From Methanohalophilus sp. RSK (GTDB lineage Archaea; Halobacteriota; Methanosarcinia; Methanosarcinales; Methanosarcinaceae): 64,000 bases of DNA. A program made the translations under genes and the position numbers. The DNA is taken from assembly GCF_003722075.1 (NCBI RefSeq), contig NZ_RDSK01000012.1:1-64000 (forward strand), written 5' to 3'. Positions 55,494 to 64,000 of this stretch are shown piece after piece; within the stretch, counting starts at the first letter, position 1; each line of letters opens with the position of its first letter. The notes beneath the pieces were generated by a model, which saw only the letters and a list, made by a program, of their open reading frames with translations, ran no database searches and was not told the DNA's origin.

Positions 55494-56463
55494 GAATTTT
55501 GACATTGACCTGGAATCCATTGTTAATATGATTATTCAGGAAAAAGCCACAAAGGTTGGTCTCCAGCTGCCCGAAGGCTTCAAACGCCAGGCAATGAAGA
55601 TCGCAGGATATATAGAGGAGAATACCGATGCAGAAACTCTCATTTCAGGCAACCCCTGTTATGGGGCATGCGATCTTGATGTTCAACTTATCAAAGATAC
55701 TGATATTGTATTCCACTTCGGCCATTCCAAGCTTGAACCTTTTGAAAATGTAGTTTATATTGAAGCACCTTCACATCTCGATATAAGTAATGTGGTTTTT
55801 CAGGCTGCAGACAAACTTAAAGGAAAAAGGATAGGCCTCCTTACGACTGTACAGCACGTGCATAAACTGGAAGAAGTCAGGAAAATCCTTGAAGAAAAAG
55901 GATTTGAAACCATTATCGGAGAAGGAGATGGAAGGATCGTGCATCCGGGACAGGTACTTGGCTGCAATTTTTCAGCTGCATATGACATAACCTGTGAAGA
56001 ATACCTGTATATTGGCGGCGGGAAATTTCATCCGCTGGGTATAGCCCTTTCAACAGGCAAACCTGTACTCTGTGCTAATCCGTTTACCTCGTCTATCGAG
56101 TACATCGACCTCAAGCAAATCATGAAACAGCGATATGCAGCAATTGCAAAAACAATGGAAGGAAAGAGGTTCTGCATACTGGTGTCCACTAAACCCGGTC
56201 AGGAAAGAATGGAACTTGCCAGGAATATAAGGGACATTGCCAGGGAAAAAGGAAAAGAGGCATCAATTGTAACAATGGATCTCATAACACCCGACCAGCT
56301 CCTGCAATTCCAGGCGGATGCATATGTCAATACTGCATGTCCCAGGATTGCAATCGATGAGGCAGGGAGATTCCCGGCCCCCATGTTAACTCCCCCTGAA
56401 TTTGAGATCGTACTGGGGATACGTGAATGGGAAGAACTGGTTTTTGATGAGATAAGGGAATGA
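55480..56463 (+). CDS. dph2: Diphthamide synthase subunit Dph2
   Basis: 327 residues. Non-canonical radical SAM enzyme that adds the aminocarboxypropyl group to a histidine of EF2. Conserved cysteines are in [19 protein letters not shown] and [13 protein letters not shown] start at 55480 with GGAGG 6 nt upstream, overlapping hpt. First step of diphthamide synthesis. Confidence 0.95.
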   Translation: MKLIENFDIDLESIVNMIIQEKATKVGLQLPEGFKRQAMKIAGYIEENTDAETLISGNPCYGACDLDVQLIKDTDIVFHFGHSKLEPFENVVYIEAPSHLDISNVVFQAADKLKGKRIGLLTTVQHVHKLEEVRKILEEKGFETIIGEGDGRIVHPGQVLGCNFSAAYDITCEEYLYIGGGKFHPLGIALSTGKPVLCANPFTSSIEYIDLKQIMKQRYAAIAKTMEGKRFCILVSTKPGQERMELARNIRDIAREKGKEASIVTMDLITPDQLLQFQADAYVNTACPRIAIDEAGRFPAPMLTPPEFEIVLGIREWEELVFDEIRE

Positions 56464-56466
56464 TAG

Positions 56467-57072
56467 ATGAAACAGCGAAAACTCGAGATGTTACTGCAAA
56501 AGGTCAGGGGGTTTGATGACCCCGATCCTGCACTGGAACAATATGCCACACCCGCACCTCTTGCTGCGGAATTATTACATTTTGCATACATGAAGGGGGA
56601 TCTTGAAGATACGGTTTTTGATATGGGATGTGGCACCGGGATACTGGCAATCGGTGCCGCACTGCTGGGAGCCCCGGAGGTCGTCGGATATGATAGTGAC
56701 CCGGAAGCAATAAATGTTGCAAGAGAAAATGCCGTGTTGATGGATGTTGAAGTCGAATTTGTTAATTGCCCTATAGAAAAGGTAAATGGAAAAGCGAACA
56801 CTGTTGTAATGAATCCCCCGTTTGGCGCCCAATGTAAGGGAAGTGACAGACCTTTCCTCTCAGCTGCCCTAAATGCAGGGAATACTATCTATTCGATTCA
56901 TAACAGCGGAAGTTTTAACTTTATAAGGCAATACATAAAGCCATCAGTTATTACCGAGTGGTATACTACATCTTTCCCGCTAAAAAGAACATTTAAATTC
57001 CATAAAAAAGATGTAGAACAAATTGAGGTAGAAATATACAGAATAAGCTCCTTATCACATCATAATTATTGA
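56467..57072 (+). CDS. METTL5-like N6-adenine methyltransferase
   Basis: 201 residues. Rossmann fold with [15 protein letters not shown] and the NPPF catalytic motif ([10 protein letters not shown]). [15 protein letters not shown] at the N-terminus is shared with METTL5 family rRNA methyltransferases. It overlaps the csl4 start by 4 nt and follows dph2 closely. Confidence 0.9.
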   Translation: MKQRKLEMLLQKVRGFDDPDPALEQYATPAPLAAELLHFAYMKGDLEDTVFDMGCGTGILAIGAALLGAPEVVGYDSDPEAINVARENAVLMDVEVEFVNCPIEKVNGKANTVVMNPPFGAQCKGSDRPFLSAALNAGNTIYSIHNSGSFNFIRQYIKPSVITEWYTTSFPLKRTFKFHKKDVEQIEVEIYRISSLSHHNY

Positions 57073-57845
57073 AACCAAGAGGGATTATTATTAGGATACG
57101 CAACAAAAAGAAGGCCACAAGAAGGAAAATAAAAGGTTCTTCAAAGAAGGATGAAAAAGAAGAAAATCGAAATCCCAAAAACAAGGGCCAGCAAAAAGAA
57201 AAGAAAGAGGCCAAGGGGAAGAATCCTGAGAACCTGAAAAAAGAGAAGCCTCAAAAGCACCTCAAAGAAGAAGCTGAAAAGCACATTGAAGAGCAGTTTG
57301 TGCTGCCCGGTGATGTTGTTGGTACTAACGAAGAGTTTGAAGCCGGTGAAGGGACCTATACATTAAGAGGAAACATATATTCGACCAGGACAGGAAATGT
57401 TGAGGTTGACAGGAAAAAGCGTAGTGTTTCCGTGCGGGCTACATCCGAACTTCCACCTGTAATAAAAAAAGATGATATTGTAGTCGGCAATGTGGTGAAT
57501 GTACGTGATTCAATGGCACTTGTACAGATAGCAGCCATAAAAGGTCATGGAGAAAGGGAAGTCAACAATCCGGGAATTGCCGCTATCCACATATCAAATA
57601 TCAAGGAAGATTATGTCAAAAACATAGCCAATGAACTTGCCCTCATGGATGTTGTTAAGGCAAAGGTGATTGATACTGATAGCATGCGCCTGAGCATTGC
57701 CGCCAAGGAACTGGGAGTTATGTCCGCAATTTGTGGCAGATGTGGTGAACCCCTGGCTATTGAAGAGGGAAAACTGAAATGTCCCGCCTGTGGCAAGACT
57801 GAAAAGCGTAAACTTTCAGCTGATTATGGAACAGGAATTATCTAA
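57069..57845 (+). CDS. csl4: Exosome subunit Csl4 with a long charged N-terminal extension
   Basis: 258 residues. Residues from about 75 onward are Csl4: [20 protein letters not shown], an S1 domain ([22 protein letters not shown]) and a zinc ribbon (CGRCGEPL and CPACGK). Residues 1-72 are mostly Lys, Glu and Asn and extend the normal protein. The start is a TTG that overlaps the METTL5-like stop (TTGA); a start further on is possible, for example near the Csl4 core, but no ATG with a ribosome site is seen there. Csl4 binds the RNA exosome cap. Confidence 0.9.
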   Translation: MKPRGIIIRIRNKKKATRRKIKGSSKKDEKEENRNPKNKGQQKEKKEAKGKNPENLKKEKPQKHLKEEAEKHIEEQFVLPGDVVGTNEEFEAGEGTYTLRGNIYSTRTGNVEVDRKKRSVSVRATSELPPVIKKDDIVVGNVVNVRDSMALVQIAAIKGHGEREVNNPGIAAIHISNIKEDYVKNIANELALMDVVKAKVIDTDSMRLSIAAKELGVMSAICGRCGEPLAIEEGKLKCPACGKTEKRKLSADYGTGII

Positions 57846-57869
57846 CACAACAGGGACAGGAGATTTATC

Positions 57870-59328
<1,459 letters not shown>

Positions 59329-59394
59329 GGGGCAGAGGGCAATGCCTTCTCCCACGAAACCTTTATTATCTACAGGACCTATAGAATTTTATGA

Positions 59395-59466
59395 GCGGCT
59401 GTGGTTTAGTGGCTATGACCTGAGCTTCCCAAGCTTAGAACCCGGGTTCGAATCCCGGCAGCCGCA
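59395..59466 (+). tRNA. tRNA-Gly(CCC), likely island integration site
   Basis: 72 nt: acceptor GCGGCTG/CAGCCGC, anticodon arm TGAGC-TTCCCAA-GCTTA (anticodon CCC), T arm CCGGG-TTCGAAT-CCCGG, discriminator A, no encoded CCA. Its 3' half is repeated about 4 kb away at 63428-63463. Confidence 0.95.
59426..59461 (+). repeat. Left attachment-site candidate inside tRNA-Gly
   Basis: 36 nt from the anticodon loop through the T arm and into the acceptor stem. It matches 63428-63463 at 32 of 36 positions. Confidence 0.6.
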
Positions 59467-59558
59467 TTTTATTTTGACTTAATTGCTCATAGCATGCAAT
59501 TCGTGTGCACCAGGATTATCTTGCATAATGAAGATTTCTGCAAAATCAAGCCCCAATA

Positions 59559-59568
59559 ATATATAAAG
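59559..59568 (+). promoter_or_regulatory. TATA box of the ergothioneine-like cassette
   Basis: ATATATAAAG, about 25 nt before the ATG at 59589, so transcription and translation probably begin together (leaderless). No ribosome site precedes that ATG. Confidence 0.55.
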
Positions 59569-59588
59569 ATTTGAACCAATTGTACAGT

Positions 59589-60851
59589 ATGGGGAAAATT
59601 ACAACTAAAGAGTTAGTGAAAAACTTGAACAACTACAAGGTAATTGATATAAGATCCATTGATGCCTATAATGGATGGAAAGAATGTGGAGAGATAAAAG
59701 GTGGACATATAAAAGGTGCAAAATCACTGCCTTATAAGTGGCTACACTATATTGACTGGATAGAGATTGTCAGGAATAAAGAAATTTTGCCGGAAGATTC
59801 CCTGGTAATTTATGGGTATGACCCACAGAAGGCAGAAAAAGTAGCAAAACAATTTGAAAGGGCCGGATACTCAGATATAACTGATTTCAACGATTTTTAT
59901 GAATGGGCAGAAAAAGATTTGCCCATGGAGCATCTTGAAAGATATGAACATCTGGTTTCAGCAGATTGGCTTAACCAGTTGATCACAACAAATAATGCTC
60001 CGGAATACAACAATAATAAATTCGTTATCTGTCATTCTCATTACAGGAACCCCTCGGATTATGATGAAGGCCATATTCCCGGAGCAATCCCAATTGACAC
60101 AAATTGCCTTGAATCTCCAGAGACATGGAATCGCCGCTCACCCGGGGAACTAAAGGATGCACTGGAAGAGGCAGGCATAGCACATGACACAACAGTCATA
60201 CTTTATGGAAAATTCTCTTCACCAAATAATGATGATCCGTTCCCGGGAAGCAGCGCAGGCCATCTCGGTGCAATGAGATGTGCTTTCATCATGCTTTATG
60301 CAGGCGTGAAAGATGTGCGCATACTCAATGGCGGTCTTCAGTCATGGCTGGATTCCGGTTATGAAATAACTACAGTTCCTTCTAAAAACAAGAAAGTGTC
60401 TTTTGGAGTTGACATACCGCAAAAGCCGGAAATTGCTGTTGATCTTGAAGAAGCAAAAGAGATTCTTGCATCCCCTGACAAGAACCTGGTGAGTGTCAGA
60501 AGCTGGAGAGAACACATTGGAGAAGTAAGTGGATACAATTATATTGAAAAGAAGGGGAGGATTCCGGGAGCAATATTCGGAGATTGCGGGACAGATGCCT
60601 ACCACATGGAAAACTACAGGAACCTGGACCATACCATGCGTGAATACCATGAAGTTGCATCAAACTGGAAAAAAATTGGAATTACTCCTGATAAGCGCAA
60701 TGCATTTTACTGTGGAACTGGCTGGAGGGGCAGTGAAGCCTTCCTTAATGCATGGCTTATGGGCTGGGATAAAGCAGCTGTCTATGACGGCGGATGGTTT
60801 GAATGGAGCAATAATAACCTTCCTTTTGAAACCGGGGTCCCTAAACAATGA
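59589..60851 (+). CDS. Multi-rhodanese sulfurtransferase, EanB-like
   Basis: 420 residues with three rhodanese-like domains (about 1-112, 120-262 and 275-415). Only the last has the catalytic cysteine, in FYCGTGWRGSEAF (Cys375 from this start); the first two loops lack it. In Chlorobium limicola, EanB is a rhodanese-like enzyme that puts sulfur directly on hercynine through an active-site cysteine and polysulfide. Here the gene overlaps an EgtD-type gene by 4 nt, as partners in the same step. The function is inferred from this pairing. A plain thiosulfate sulfurtransferase is the alternative. Confidence 0.75.
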   Translation: MGKITTKELVKNLNNYKVIDIRSIDAYNGWKECGEIKGGHIKGAKSLPYKWLHYIDWIEIVRNKEILPEDSLVIYGYDPQKAEKVAKQFERAGYSDITDFNDFYEWAEKDLPMEHLERYEHLVSADWLNQLITTNNAPEYNNNKFVICHSHYRNPSDYDEGHIPGAIPIDTNCLESPETWNRRSPGELKDALEEAGIAHDTTVILYGKFSSPNNDDPFPGSSAGHLGAMRCAFIMLYAGVKDVRILNGGLQSWLDSGYEITTVPSKNKKVSFGVDIPQKPEIAVDLEEAKEILASPDKNLVSVRSWREHIGEVSGYNYIEKKGRIPGAIFGDCGTDAYHMENYRNLDHTMREYHEVASNWKKIGITPDKRNAFYCGTGWRGSEAFLNAWLMGWDKAAVYDGGWFEWSNNNLPFETGVPKQ

Positions 60852-61810
60852 TCATAGACGATTTTATGCCAAAAGTTGGAGAAAGTTCTATCAGGGAAGA
60901 GATGATAGCTTGTCTAAGAACTAATCCTAAAACACTTCCTTCCATGTTTTTCTACGACCATCATGGTTCGGAATTGTTTGAGATGATCACTAATTTAGAA
61001 GAATACTATCCTCCAAAAATTGAGATTCCATTGCTCAGGTCAACTGCCCAAAAATTGAAACGAGAATTGAAAGACTCCGATCTTGTAGAGCTGGGAAGCG
61101 GAGACTGCTCCAAAATTTCTGTATTCCTCGATGAAATACCTGAAGAGATTCGCCAGACCATAGTGTATTACCCGGTTGATGTATGCAAACAAGCTATAGA
61201 GAAATCTGCCTGTAATCTTCAGGACAGGTATCCTGAAATGAATATCCATGGGATTACTGCTGACTTCCTTGGGCACATTGAAAAAATCCCTGCAAAAAGG
61301 AGACGATTCTTCTGTTTCTTCGGAAGCACAATCGGTAATCTTACTGAAGTACAGGCAATGAAATTCATGACAGACCTTGGCAAAGTCATGAATAATAACG
61401 ACAGGCTTCTTCTGGGTGTGGATATGGTAAAAGATATTGACATCATCGAAAAAGCCTATAATGATAGTCAGGGGATTACTGCGAAATTTAATAAGAACAT
61501 ACTGAATGTTGCAAATGATCACCTTATGACTGATTTCAATCCGGAGGAATTTGAGCATGTTGCATTCTTCAATAAAAAATATTCCCGAATCGAGATGCAC
61601 CTGAAGGCAAAGAAAGACCTGGAAGTAACAAGCCCCTTCTTAAAAGATCAGATAGTATTCAAAAAAGGCGAGACCATTCACACAGAGAACTCTCATAAAT
61701 ATACTGTTGACGGTATCAATAAAATGGCAAATGCTGCAGGGCTTTCTGTAGAAAGCATCTTTAACGATGATAAGAAATGGTTCTCCCTTGTTGAAATGGT
61801 GAAACAATGA
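60848..61810 (+). CDS. egtD: L-histidine N-alpha-trimethylase (EgtD/EanA type)
   Basis: 320 residues. Makes hercynine from histidine with three SAM. Motifs: SMFFYDHHGSELFEMITNLEEYYPP is shown in pieces, VELGSGDCSK for SAM, FFGSTIGNL, AYNDSQGITAKFNKNIL and the histidine-binding TENSHKYT with Glu and Ser as in mycobacterial EgtD. It has no EgtB partner in the window. Overlaps the sulfurtransferase (ATGA) and the desulfurase (ATGA). Confidence 0.9.
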   Translation: MIIDDFMPKVGESSIREEMIACLRTNPKTLPSMFFYDHHGSELFEMITNLEEYYPPKIEIPLLRSTAQKLKRELKDSDLVELGSGDCSKISVFLDEIPEEIRQTIVYYPVDVCKQAIEKSACNLQDRYPEMNIHGITADFLGHIEKIPAKRRRFFCFFGSTIGNLTEVQAMKFMTDLGKVMNNNDRLLLGVDMVKDIDIIEKAYNDSQGITAKFNKNILNVANDHLMTDFNPEEFEHVAFFNKKYSRIEMHLKAKKDLEVTSPFLKDQIVFKKGETIHTENSHKYTVDGINKMANAAGLSVESIFNDDKKWFSLVEMVKQ

Positions 61811-62988
61811 CAGGTTTTGCAAAAGATTTCCCAATACTTGAACAAAAAGTCTATGGAAAACAATTGGTTTATCTTGATAATGCGGCAACAACCCAGAAAC
61901 CAAACTCCGTGATTGATACCATATCTGATTTTTATAGGACAGATTACAGTAATATCCATAGAGGTGTGCATTACCTGAGTGAAAGGTCCAGTGAGAGGTA
62001 TGAAGAAGCAAGGAAAAAGATAAGTGACTTCATCGGTGCTCGCAACCCCGGTGAAGTGACATTTACTGCCGGGACTACCGATTCCATTAATCAGGTCGCA
62101 CGTTCGCTTGAACCTTCCTTAAAGGGAAATGAAGTCCTGGTAACCGGTGTGGAACACCACTCAAATATCGTTCCCTGGCAGATGGCAGGAGCGAAACCAA
62201 GGGCAATTGAGATGGATGAGGATTGTAATTTGCTGTTGGACTCTATAGATATCACAAAGAAGACAAAATTGATTGCTATAAGTCATGTCTCAAATGTTCT
62301 TGGTTCTGTAAACGATATCAAGAAGATAACTGAAATTGCAAAGGATCATGATGTCCCGGTCCTGGTGGATGCAGCCCAGTCGATACAGCATCTACCCCTT
62401 GACGTAAAAGATATCGGTTGTGACTTTTTGGCTGCTTCGGGCCACAAGATGTATGCATCAACTGGAGTAGGGGTGCTTTATACAAGCGATCGCTTCAGTG
62501 ACCTCATGCCGGCAAAAGGCGGAGGAGGGATGGTTGATAAAGTAAGTCTTGAAAAAACAACATATCAAGAGCCTCCTTTAAGATATGAAGCAGGCACACC
62601 GCACATTGCAGGAGCAATAAGCATGGGTGCAGCAATTGATTACATGCAAAAAATTGGTCTGGATAAAATAGAAAAGCATGAGAGTGACGTTTATTCTTAC
62701 GCAAGAGACAGACTGCTGGAAATGGATAATGTGACTGTTTACGGAAATACTGACCGGATGTGCGGATCAATCTCCTTTAATATGGACCAGATCCACCATT
62801 ATGATGCAGGCCTGATAATGGATAAGATGGGAGTAGCTGTGAGGACAGGGCATCATTGTGCCCAACCATTGATGAAATCCTTCGCAATAGAAGGTACAGT
62901 ACGAGCAAGTTTTGCATTGTATAATACAAAAGAAGATGTGGACAGGCTTATTGAAGGGATTGAAAAAGTAGAGATGATGTACACGTGA
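61807..62988 (+). CDS. sufS: Cysteine desulfurase of the SufS/CsdA class
   Basis: 393 residues. PLP enzyme that takes sulfur from cysteine as a persulfide. PLP lysine in AASGHKMYASTG; catalytic cysteine in RTGHHCAQPL. N-terminal LVYLDNAATTQKP is standard. It overlaps egtD and sufE by 4 nt each. In this cassette it would provide sulfur to the sulfurtransferase. Many methanogens do without a SufS/SufE pair. Confidence 0.95.
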   Translation: MTGFAKDFPILEQKVYGKQLVYLDNAATTQKPNSVIDTISDFYRTDYSNIHRGVHYLSERSSERYEEARKKISDFIGARNPGEVTFTAGTTDSINQVARSLEPSLKGNEVLVTGVEHHSNIVPWQMAGAKPRAIEMDEDCNLLLDSIDITKKTKLIAISHVSNVLGSVNDIKKITEIAKDHDVPVLVDAAQSIQHLPLDVKDIGCDFLAASGHKMYASTGVGVLYTSDRFSDLMPAKGGGGMVDKVSLEKTTYQEPPLRYEAGTPHIAGAISMGAAIDYMQKIGLDKIEKHESDVYSYARDRLLEMDNVTVYGNTDRMCGSISFNMDQIHHYDAGLIMDKMGVAVRTGHHCAQPLMKSFAIEGTVRASFALYNTKEDVDRLIEGIEKVEMMYT

Positions 62989-63404
62989 CAGATGCTATCC
63001 AGGATGAAATAATAAGGGAATTTGATGGTCTTGAATGGCTTGACAAGTATGGCCTACTTATCGCTTCGGCCAAAAAACTTGAACCCATGGATGAAGATTC
63101 CAGAACCGACGAAAATTCAATCAGCGGATGCCAATCCAAGGTCTGGATTCAAAGTTATAAGAGAGATGGCAAACTGAACTTTAATCTCGATAGTGATGCC
63201 ATGATAACCAAAGGGATTATGGCCCTTTTACTCAGGGTCGTAAACAATCGGTATCCTCAGGAGATTGCAAATATTAATCTTTACTTTATTGAAGAAATCG
63301 GATTGAAATCAAATCTCTCACCCGCCAGATCGAATGGACTGGAGTCGATCATCAAGAGGATAAAAGAAATCGCTAAGAATGAGGCTCTGAAGGATAATGT
63401 TTGA
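62985..63404 (+). CDS. sufE: SufE sulfur-acceptor protein
   Basis: 139 residues. Stimulates SufS and accepts its persulfide on the cysteine of SISGCQSKVW (Cys49). LSPARSNGLESII is the C-terminal family mark. GTG start overlapping the sufS stop (GTGA). Last gene of the cassette; the repeat copy begins 24 nt after its stop. Confidence 0.93.
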   Translation: MTDAIQDEIIREFDGLEWLDKYGLLIASAKKLEPMDEDSRTDENSISGCQSKVWIQSYKRDGKLNFNLDSDAMITKGIMALLLRVVNNRYPQEIANINLYFIEEIGLKSNLSPARSNGLESIIKRIKEIAKNEALKDNV

Positions 63405-63427
63405 TAAGATAAATAATCCGGACAGTA

Positions 63428-63463
63428 TTCCCAAACTTAGAAACCGGATTCGAATCCCAGCAG
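63428..63463 (+). repeat. Degenerate copy of the tRNA-Gly 3' half (right attachment candidate)
   Basis: TTCCCAA, CTTAGAA, TTCGAATCCC and GCAG blocks in the same order as tRNA-Gly(CCC), with four changes, three of them G to A. The 5' half of a tRNA is absent, and the acceptor end is not paired, so this is not a working tRNA. Confidence 0.7.
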
Positions 63464-63478
63464 GTATATCTTATTTTT

Positions 63479-64000
63479 TCAGGCATTCTCAACGCCAGAT
63501 ATTCTCCCGTTTTTCAGAAAGACAATCCTATGACACACTTTTCTCAAGACGTCGATGTCATGTGATATCAATAGGTATGAAACGCCTTTTTCTTGCTGAA
63601 TTTTCTCCATAATTCTTAATACCTGAGCCTGTACAGAAACATCCAACATTGATGTCGGTTCATCAGCTACAATGAATTCTGGATTTATAGAAAGAATACG
63701 TGCAAGTACTACCCTTTGTATCTCCCCTCCACTAAGGTGGGCAGGATAGCGAGCAAGATGTTCCCGTCTCAAACCTACAAGATTTATTAATTCTTCAACT
63801 TTATTTTCAAGAGAACACTTGTCATCCCAACCATGTATTTTCAAAGGCTCTACAAGACTATCAAATGCTTTCATTCTCGGATTAAGAGATATCTCAGGAT
63901 GCTGAAAAATCATCTGGATTTGAGGACGTACTTTTTTCTTTTCCCGACGACTCATTGCCTGTAAATCCTTCCCTTTGAAAAAAATACTTCCTGAATCAGA
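63479..64000 (-). CDS. Oligopeptide/nickel-type ABC transporter ATPase, C-terminal part
   Basis: About 174 residues; the N-terminus lies beyond the window edge. Q-loop region PQIQMIFQHPEISLNPR, signature LSGGEIQRVVLARIL, Walker B FIVADEPTSMLDVSVQAQ, switch His in LLISHDIDV. This is the Opp/Dpp/Nik ATPase class. Nickel or peptide import is possible. It is probably the original neighbour of tRNA-Gly before the island arrived. Confidence 0.9.
   Translation of the reverse strand, partial: SDSGSIFFKGKDLQAMSRREKKKVRPQIQMIFQHPEISLNPRMKAFDSLVEPLKIHGWDDKCSLENKVEELINLVGLRREHLARYPAHLSGGEIQRVVLARILSINPEFIVADEPTSMLDVSVQAQVLRIMEKIQQEKGVSYLLISHDIDVLRKVCHRIVFLKNGRISGVENA

Larger units (their letters stand above)
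59426..63463. mobile_element. tRNA-Gly-associated genomic island with an ergothioneine-like gene cassette
   Basis: Bounded by the intact tRNA 3' half and a 36-nt copy with four differences. It holds four genes in one transcript (sulfurtransferase, EgtD, SufS, SufE) and no integrase. The layout fits an integrated element whose integrase was lost, or a cassette carried in by an integrase acting in trans. That it moved is inferred from the repeat. Confidence 0.6.

Overview
The window comes from a methylotrophic methanogen of the Methanosarcinaceae, most like a halotolerant Methanohalophilus, Methanolobus or Methanococcoides type; the genus is an inference. The evidence is a trimethylamine methyltransferase gene with an in-frame amber (pyrrolysine) codon, the corrinoid activator RamA, a multiheme cytochrome plus Rnf complex, CofD (coenzyme F420), Sep-tRNA:Cys-tRNA synthase, an archaeal histone and archaeal-type replication and translation genes. 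Promoters are TATA-box type. Many genes have GGAGG or GGTGAT ribosome sites, and several appear leaderless.

1-6500 (minus strand) is a methylamine operon: mttB (TMA methyltransferase), mttC (its corrinoid protein), a permease, a small winged-helix-like protein, a 45-residue single-span membrane protein, and the start of mtbC (dimethylamine corrinoid protein). ramA, which reactivates the corrinoids, lies upstream. 6600-9940 holds two methanogen proteins of unknown function, a histone, a membrane protein, the RFC small subunit and a Tic20-like protein. 9938-16395 is mmcA-rnfCDGEAB, the membrane electron-transfer chain, with the flavinylating enzyme ApbE divergent from it.

17.6-27.7 kb is core information processing: RNA ligase-like phosphodiesterase, c-di-AMP synthase, Pelota and RqcH (ribosome rescue), priS-gins51-L44e-S27e-aIF2alpha-Nop10-PAC2, and endonuclease Q. 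It ends at an unusual tRNA-Ser. 27.9-39.4 kb is accessory: a MITE-like element, a GHKL ATPase with a STAS-like partner, a chagasin-like lipoprotein, a divergent ABC exporter cluster, and an IS200/IS605 element with TnpA and TnpB. 39.5-51.3 kb returns to housekeeping genes: CofD, HD hydrolase, UbiX, tRNA-Pro, fluoride channels, L10e, aIF2beta, a radical SAM protein, TrpS and PheS.

51.3-53.1 kb is a rearranged patch: a decayed transposase, RNA-like hairpins, a secreted protein with a small membrane partner, and a DUF362 gene whose 3' end is lost. 53.8-59.3 kb is core again (Hpt, Dph2, METTL5-like, Csl4, RpoL, SepCysS).

The most striking region is 59.4-63.5 kb. Four genes with 4-nt start/stop overlaps encode a multi-rhodanese sulfurtransferase, an EgtD-type histidine trimethylase, a SufS cysteine desulfurase and SufE. 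They sit between an intact tRNA-Gly(CCC) and a degenerate copy of that tRNA's 3' half, as in a tRNA-integrated island. The two lead genes match the oxygen-independent ergothioneine route (EanA/EanB) known from green sulfur bacteria, here with its own sulfur-supply pair. This is the best candidate for an undescribed system in the window.
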